Shown piece by piece: positions 59,341 through 64,000 of a stretch of DNA of 64,000 bases. The position numbers and the translations under genes were made by a program. The notes under the pieces were generated by a model, which worked only from the letters and a program-made list of their open reading frames with translations, was not told the DNA's origin and made no database searches. Position 1 is the stretch's first letter. The number at the start of each line of letters is the position of its first letter. Origin of the DNA: Halovenus salina (GTDB taxonomy: Archaea > Halobacteriota > Halobacteria > Halobacteriales > Haloarculaceae); assembly GCF_026410925.1 (NCBI RefSeq), contig NZ_CP112972.1, positions 3,100,001 through 3,164,000 on the forward strand, given 5' to 3'.

Positions 59341-60723
59341 ATGACTGACAATGAAAACCACACGCATGGCAGGGGCCAGCAGTCGTCGACAGTCCGACTC
59401 TCGGATGCGGTCACGCGGCGTCGCGTCCTCGGTTCGGTCGGCGCAGCAGGCTTCACTGGACTGGCTGGCTGTATCGGCGGTGACGACGGCGACGATGGCG
59501 ACGACGGCGAGGACGGAGGCGACAGCTCCGATGGCGAGGACGGAGGCGACAGCTCAGATGGTGGAGACACGACTGAGGGGGGGTCGGCCGTCGACAGCGT
59601 CTCTATCGGGATGGTTACCTCCACGTCGGGGCCGTTTGCTGTGTTCGGTAACGCGGCGATAACCGGGGCCGAGCTGGCAATCGAGGATCTCGAATCTGAA
59701 TTCGATGTCGAGATCGACCTCTCGACGGACGACTCACAGCTGGAACCCGGAACGGCACTCGAACGGGGACGGGCGCTCGTGACAGAGGGGGACGTTGACT
59801 ACCTGATGGGAGCGGTATCGTCGTCGGTGGCGCTCCGACTGGCTGGCTGGGCCACTGACAACGAGGTGGCCTATTTCCCGACTGGTTCGCATTCAGATGC
59901 GCTGACAGGCGGCGAGTGTGGTCAGTACGTCTTCCGGCCGTCGGCGTCGAACTCGATGCTCGCAAACAGCATCAGCAGCGGGATGGTTGAGGCATCAGAC
60001 GAGTGGTTCCTGATGTACTCTGACTATACATGGGGACAGACGGCAGCTGACGCCGTCCAGGGAGCAATCGAAGACGCCGGGAACACCGTCGTCGGACGGG
60101 AGGCTGTGCCGTTCCCGAGTGACGACTACGCGCAGTACGTCAACCGTGCGGAGGCCTCGGGCGCGCCGGCGATTGGCGTATTAATTGCCGGGCTCGACCT
60201 GCGGAAGGCGAGCAGCCAGATTATCGCCAGCGGCATCCAGGACCGGACGCTGGCGATGCACCAGCTCGAAGACTTCGTCTTCTGGGGGATGGACAAAGAC
60301 GCGGCCTCGATTCTGGACGTGGCAGGCCAGGTCTGGGGGCCGGCGGTCGACGGCGGTGAGGACTTCAAGCAGCGGGTAACAGAGAACGGCGACATGGACC
60401 CGTATGTCCGGCATCTGCTCGGCTATATCTCGGTCGACCAGGGTGTCCGTGCAGCCCTCCGAGCGGAGTCGACTGCCGCACCGGATATGCGAGATGCCCT
60501 CGAAGGCCACGAGGTCGCCTCACCGATTGTCGACATGAAAGGCGGCGGCGATATGTACTGGCGAGAGGGAGACCACCAGCTCATCCAGCCGACCTACACC
60601 GTCACCTCCCGACCGACCGAGGAGATGGCAGACGACCCCTACAAGGAGTGGTTCTCCGTCGAGAACGAGTTCGCTGGCGACGACGTGGCCCGGTCGGTCG
60701 ATGAGACTGGCTGTTCCCTGTAG
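59341..60723 (+). CDS. livJ: Branched-chain amino-acid-type ABC transporter, substrate-binding lipoprotein
   Basis: 460 residues. A Tat lipoprotein signal (RRRVLGSVGAAGFTGLAGC) is preceded by an unusually long N-region of about 25 residues. A Gly/Asp/Ser-rich linker follows, with DGEDGGDSSDG repeated. Then comes a type I periplasmic-binding fold (VSIGMVTSTSGPFAVFGNA, VDYLMGAVSSSVALRLAGW, WFLMYSDYTWGQTAADAVQ). The ligand could be branched-chain amino acids, amides or urea; the gene set alone does not decide. First gene of the liv cluster. Confidence 0.88.
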   Translation: MTDNENHTHGRGQQSSTVRLSDAVTRRRVLGSVGAAGFTGLAGCIGGDDGDDGDDGEDGGDSSDGEDGGDSSDGGDTTEGGSAVDSVSIGMVTSTSGPFAVFGNAAITGAELAIEDLESEFDVEIDLSTDDSQLEPGTALERGRALVTEGDVDYLMGAVSSSVALRLAGWATDNEVAYFPTGSHSDALTGGECGQYVFRPSASNSMLANSISSGMVEASDEWFLMYSDYTWGQTAADAVQGAIEDAGNTVVGREAVPFPSDDYAQYVNRAEASGAPAIGVLIAGLDLRKASSQIIASGIQDRTLAMHQLEDFVFWGMDKDAASILDVAGQVWGPAVDGGEDFKQRVTENGDMDPYVRHLLGYISVDQGVRAALRAESTAAPDMRDALEGHEVASPIVDMKGGGDMYWREGDHQLIQPTYTVTSRPTEEMADDPYKEWFSVENEFAGDDVARSVDETGCSL

Positions 60724-60726
60724 ATC

Positions 60727-61761
60727 ATGAGCAGTACACTCGATGCTCGCGCCCGGATGCAACGACTTGTGTCTGAAAGCTCGCCAGCGGCGCTTCTCGG
60801 CGCGCTGGCCGCTGTATTGTTGCTTGGCAACGCCGCAGTCCAGGAGACGGGACTGTTCATCGACCAGGCGATCGGTGGTCTGGTTTACGGCATGATTCTC
60901 GTGATGATCTCGCTGGGGCTTGCGCTCGTGTTGGGTCTCATGGGTGTTGTCAACTTTGCACACGGTGCGTTGTTCATGCTCGGCGGGTACTTCACCTACG
61001 CCGTGATGGCGGATTATGGACTCCCGTTCTGGGCGGCGCTTTTGATTGCCCCGGTCGGTGTCGGCATTGTCGGCATCATCATCGAGGTGGTCGTCCTCCG
61101 GCGGCTGTACGGGAAAGAGCCGATTATCGGTCTGCTTGCGACGTTCGGGCTGACGCTGATGATTGAGGAGGCCGCCCGGTTCATTTGGGGGGCGAGTGCC
61201 GTCCAGCCGACGAAACCCGAGTTTCTCACCGGCGGGACCGACCTCGTTGTGACACAGGTCGGGACCTATCGTCTCTTTACCGTGGCTGTCTCGACGGTAT
61301 CGGTGGCGGCGGTCTACTACCTCATTACGAACACCGACTTCGGTCTGAGTGTCCGTGCTGGCGTTCAGGACGGCGAGATGACCGAGTTCGTCGGCGTGAA
61401 CCTCCCGCTTCGCTTCACGGCGATGTTCTTTCTCGGCTCGGCCATCGCCGGTCTGGGCGGTGCGCTCCGGGTCGTCGAGTTCGGTATCGACCCTGGGGCG
61501 GCTGAGGAGTTCGTCCTGCTCGCCTTCGTCGTCGTCGTCATCGGCGGCGTTGGGAGTATCTTCGGCAGCGTACTCGCTGGCCTGCTTGTCGGATGGGCGC
61601 AGTTCCTTGTCCCGGTTGTGTTGAGTGCGCTCGCGGTCGTTACTGGTGTCTCGGCAATCAACGTCGAAGGCATCAGTGACCTTATCCCGTTTGCCGTGAT
61701 GATTGGCGTGTTGCTCGTCCGTCCGCGTGGCCTGTTTGGTGAGGAGGGATTACTCGAATGA
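60727..61761 (+). CDS. livH: ABC transporter permease LivH
   Basis: 344 residues, about eight membrane helices. LivH signatures are YGMILVMISLGLALVLGLMG, NFAHGALFMLGGYFTY, GVNLPLRFTAMFFLGSAIAG and GGVGSIFGSVLAGLLVG. It begins 3 bp after livJ and overlaps livM by four. Confidence 0.92.
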   Translation: MSSTLDARARMQRLVSESSPAALLGALAAVLLLGNAAVQETGLFIDQAIGGLVYGMILVMISLGLALVLGLMGVVNFAHGALFMLGGYFTYAVMADYGLPFWAALLIAPVGVGIVGIIIEVVVLRRLYGKEPIIGLLATFGLTLMIEEAARFIWGASAVQPTKPEFLTGGTDLVVTQVGTYRLFTVAVSTVSVAAVYYLITNTDFGLSVRAGVQDGEMTEFVGVNLPLRFTAMFFLGSAIAGLGGALRVVEFGIDPGAAEEFVLLAFVVVVIGGVGSIFGSVLAGLLVGWAQFLVPVVLSALAVVTGVSAINVEGISDLIPFAVMIGVLLVRPRGLFGEEGLLE

Positions 61762-62879
61762 GCGAGGAATCCAACAGGAGCGGGGTTGCACTCCCCTCGA
61801 CGCTGGAACGGTACAAGATTCCACTCGGGCTGGTCGTCCTCGTCGTGGCGTTACGGCCGATTATCTCGAGCGACCTGCTGCTCGGATACAACGCCATCGC
61901 CAGCAAGATGCTCATCATGATGTTGTTCGTCGCGGGATTCAACCTCCTCTTTGGCTACACGGGGCTGCTTTCCTTTGGTCACGCGATGTTTCTCGGCTTC
62001 GGGCTCTACATCCCGGCAATTCTCGTCTTGAATGGGGCTCCGATGCTTCCGGCCGGCGGCAATCTTACCTTCATCGTCGGGGCCGTCTTGGCGCTTGTGG
62101 CTGTCGCCGTCTACGGCTACCTGCTCGGGACGCTCATCGCCGGAATGGGTGAGATCTACTTCGCGCTGTTGACGCTTGCCTTCTCGCAGGCAATCTACTT
62201 CCTCGTCCTGCGAAACCCGGCTGACTTGACCGGCGGGTCGAACGGCCTCACCCAGGGAACCCTACCCGACTTCGTCGAACAGACTCGCGGCGAGATTGCA
62301 ATCGAGGCCTTCGGGCTGTCGCTGGATTGGTACTGGGCCGTGGCCGTCGTCTTCCTGCTCGGGATGCTCGCGCTCTGGCAGGTCGTGCGGTCGCCGTTCG
62401 GGCGGTCGCTGGTCGCAGTCAGCGAAAACGAGCAGCTTGCACGGGCGATGGGCGTCGATACCACGAGCTACAAGATCTGGTCGGTCACCTTCAGCGGTGT
62501 CTTCTCGGCACTCGCAGGCGTCCTGTTGATGATCCAGAGCTCCGGTGCTGCTATCGAGAACCTCAGTGTGTTCACCAGCGGCGACACGGTGTTGATGGCG
62601 GTGCTCGGTGGCGTGAACTACTTCTTCGGGCCGATTGCCGGCGCGTTCTCGTGGCTGTTCGTCGAGGACTTCTTGACGAACTTCGAGCTGTTGCAGTTCC
62701 CGCTCTCGGAGTTCACGCTCGTGACGGTCGACCTGAGCGACATTCTGGTCTACTGGCAGTTCCTGCTCGGCGCACTGTTTGTTGTCGTCGTGTTGACTGC
62801 GCCCGAGGAAGGTATCTGGGGATACCTTCGGTCGATTCCCGGTTGGTTCCGTGAGCGTCTCCTGGGGGTGAGAAAATGA
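61758..62879 (+). CDS. livM: ABC transporter permease LivM
   Basis: 373 residues with about ten membrane helices. FNLLFGYTGLLSFGHAMFLG, MGEIYFALLTLAFSQAIYF and NEQLARAMGVDTTSYKIWSV match LivM. It forms the channel with LivH. ATGA overlaps both neighbours, so livH-M-G-F are coupled. Confidence 0.92.
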   Translation: MSEESNRSGVALPSTLERYKIPLGLVVLVVALRPIISSDLLLGYNAIASKMLIMMLFVAGFNLLFGYTGLLSFGHAMFLGFGLYIPAILVLNGAPMLPAGGNLTFIVGAVLALVAVAVYGYLLGTLIAGMGEIYFALLTLAFSQAIYFLVLRNPADLTGGSNGLTQGTLPDFVEQTRGEIAIEAFGLSLDWYWAVAVVFLLGMLALWQVVRSPFGRSLVAVSENEQLARAMGVDTTSYKIWSVTFSGVFSALAGVLLMIQSSGAAIENLSVFTSGDTVLMAVLGGVNYFFGPIAGAFSWLFVEDFLTNFELLQFPLSEFTLVTVDLSDILVYWQFLLGALFVVVVLTAPEEGIWGYLRSIPGWFRERLLGVRK

Positions 62880-63709
62880 GTCGCGCAGATGAGACTGGCG
62901 AGCAGACAGACAACTCCGAATCGGCGGTCGAGCCGGCAGTGGCACCGTCCTCGGCAGTGCTCGGCGTCGAGGGACTGACCCGGACCTTCGGCGAGGTGCT
63001 GGCGGTCGACAGGGTGAGTCTGGGTGTCGAAACCGGCGAACTCCGGGCCATCATCGGCCCCAACGGAGCCGGCAAGACGACGCTTTTCAACTGTATCATG
63101 GGAACGCTTGCGCCGACCGACGGGTCGGTTTATCTCAACGAAAGCGAGATAACAGACCAGGGCGAGGAACAACGCCCTCACCTGGGGATGGCTCGTTCCT
63201 TCCAGTCGAACCAGCTGTTTGCCGACCAGACGGTGCTGGAAAACATCCGGCTGGTCGTCCAGACGGCCCAACAGGGCGCGTTCTCGATGGACCTGTTGCG
63301 CAGCCACTACGACGTGGGCCGCGACCGCGCAATCGAGATTGCCGACGATGTCGGCCTCACCGCCGACCTCGATGCCGAGGCGAAGAATCTACCACACGGC
63401 GAACAGCGACGTCTCGGCATCGCGATGGCGCTGGCGACCGACCCCGACGTACTGCTGCTCGACGAGCCGACCAGCGGAATGAGTCCCGCTGCGACGACTG
63501 AGACAGCCTCGCTCATCGAGGAGATCCGAGATGACCGCGGCCTGACTGTCGTTCTCATTGAACACGACATGGACGTCGTCCTCTCGATTTCTGACCGTAT
63601 CACCGTCCTCAACCGCGGCGAGATCATCGCGACAGACCAACCAGCCGAAATCCAGGAAAACAAGGCCGTCCAAGACGCCTACCTCGGCGGCATGCGGGAG
63701 GAAATATGA
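62876..63709 (+). CDS. livG: ABC transporter ATPase LivG
   Basis: 277 residues. Walker A IIGPNGAGKTTLFNCIMG, signature LPHGEQRRLGIAMALATD, Walker B VLLLDEPTSGMSPA, switch VLIEHDMDVVLSI. An acidic N-terminal extension of about 25 residues precedes the fold. The signature is LPHGEQ rather than LSGGQ, as normal for LivG. Confidence 0.92.
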   Translation: MSRADETGEQTDNSESAVEPAVAPSSAVLGVEGLTRTFGEVLAVDRVSLGVETGELRAIIGPNGAGKTTLFNCIMGTLAPTDGSVYLNESEITDQGEEQRPHLGMARSFQSNQLFADQTVLENIRLVVQTAQQGAFSMDLLRSHYDVGRDRAIEIADDVGLTADLDAEAKNLPHGEQRRLGIAMALATDPDVLLLDEPTSGMSPAATTETASLIEEIRDDRGLTVVLIEHDMDVVLSISDRITVLNRGEIIATDQPAEIQENKAVQDAYLGGMREEI

Positions 63710-64000
63710 CGCTGCTCACAGTCGAAGACCTCGAAGCAGGATATGAGACCGGCCAGGTGTTGTTCGGTGTCGACCTCGATGTCGACGATGGCGAACTGGT
63801 CTCGCTGCTCGGCCGAAACGGCGCAGGAAAGACGACGACGCTCCGGTCCATTGCGGGTGCTGCCGAGCCGACGGTGCTTGGCGGCGACATCACCTTCGAC
63901 GACAAGCGATTGACGGGAACGGCTCCCTACAGTATCGCCAAGGAGGGCCTTAGCTTCGTCCCCGAGGCGCGCCGTTGTTTCCCGCGCCTCACTGTCACCG
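63706..64000 (+). CDS. livF: ABC transporter ATPase LivF (3' end outside window)
   Basis: The first 98 codons are present. They show LLTVEDLEAGYETGQVLFGV and Walker A LLGRNGAGKTTTLRSIAGA, and reach the Q-loop area (GLSFVPEARRCFPRLTV, where LivF has PE at this place). It overlaps the livG stop (ATGA). The gene runs off the right edge. Confidence 0.9.
   Translation, partial: MTLLTVEDLEAGYETGQVLFGVDLDVDDGELVSLLGRNGAGKTTTLRSIAGAAEPTVLGGDITFDDKRLTGTAPYSIAKEGLSFVPEARRCFPRLTVT

Noticed and set aside
1..64000. CRISPR arrays, rRNA and tRNA genes
   Set aside because: No regularly spaced direct repeats and no cloverleaf or rRNA signatures found on reading both strands by eye; split or intron-containing tRNAs could still be missed.

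Overview
The window is a 64 kb stretch of chromosome from an extremely halophilic archaeon (class Halobacteria). The evidence is high GC, strongly acidic proteins, archaeal information-processing genes (TFS, NAC, ATP-dependent DNA ligase, Rio2, RqcH/NEMF, SepF), a TatA component and Tat-type lipoproteins, halocyanin, and many gene starts placed leaderless or near-leaderless behind TATA-like boxes. The genus cannot be fixed from the sequence alone. I see no rRNA, no tRNA and no CRISPR array.

Layout. 0-3.2 kb: the end of an MscS channel, TatA, a 1-Cys peroxiredoxin, a PUA-domain protein and a GIDE-like membrane protein. 3.3-5.0 kb: an IS1341-type element carrying only tnpB, framed by a 17-bp inverted repeat. 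5.0-8.2 kb: SepF, small conserved haloarchaeal proteins, then NAC coupled to a tRNA m1A methyltransferase. 8.8-20.3 kb: a sensor kinase, a 5'-nucleotidase-like phosphoesterase, TFS, a halocyanin lipoprotein with an unusual copper-site residue, DNA ligase, UspA, MscS, RtcA and PurE. 20.8-25.1 kb: nuoA-B-CD-H-I, ending in a strong terminator where nuoJ-N would normally follow. 25.5-31.4 kb: a SufS-SufU fusion and a nosD-F-Y-L cluster without nosZ. 31.4-33.8 kb: a methyltransferase, NikR and an MFS transporter.

33.8-42.5 kb is an accessory region interrupted by the core gene rio2. It is more AT-rich and holds a secreted lipoprotein with an HExxH motif, a DUF932-like gene broken by an in-frame TAG, a second acidic ORF broken by TAG, an IS5-type insertion with a 4-bp target duplication, a GNAT acetyltransferase with a small acidic partner (possible toxin-antitoxin pair) and a CoiA-like nuclease with zinc ribbons.

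42.5-64 kb: an arsR-acr3-arsC operon with a clear operator-like palindrome, an Lrp regulator, an amidohydrolase, the DabB-DabA inorganic-carbon uptake pair, an S9 peptidase, a rhodanese, RqcH, an acyl-CoA dehydrogenase and a two-domain beta-oxidation protein, a SIMPL protein, and a LivJ-H-M-G-F branched-chain amino-acid-type ABC transporter that runs off the right edge.

The observations most worth following are a 115-bp two-copy repeat, one copy of which lies at the break in the nuo operon; the TAG-interrupted ORFs; the Gln axial ligand in the halocyanin; the TnpB lacking the usual RuvC-II glutamate; and the NosL-like domain fused to NosD.
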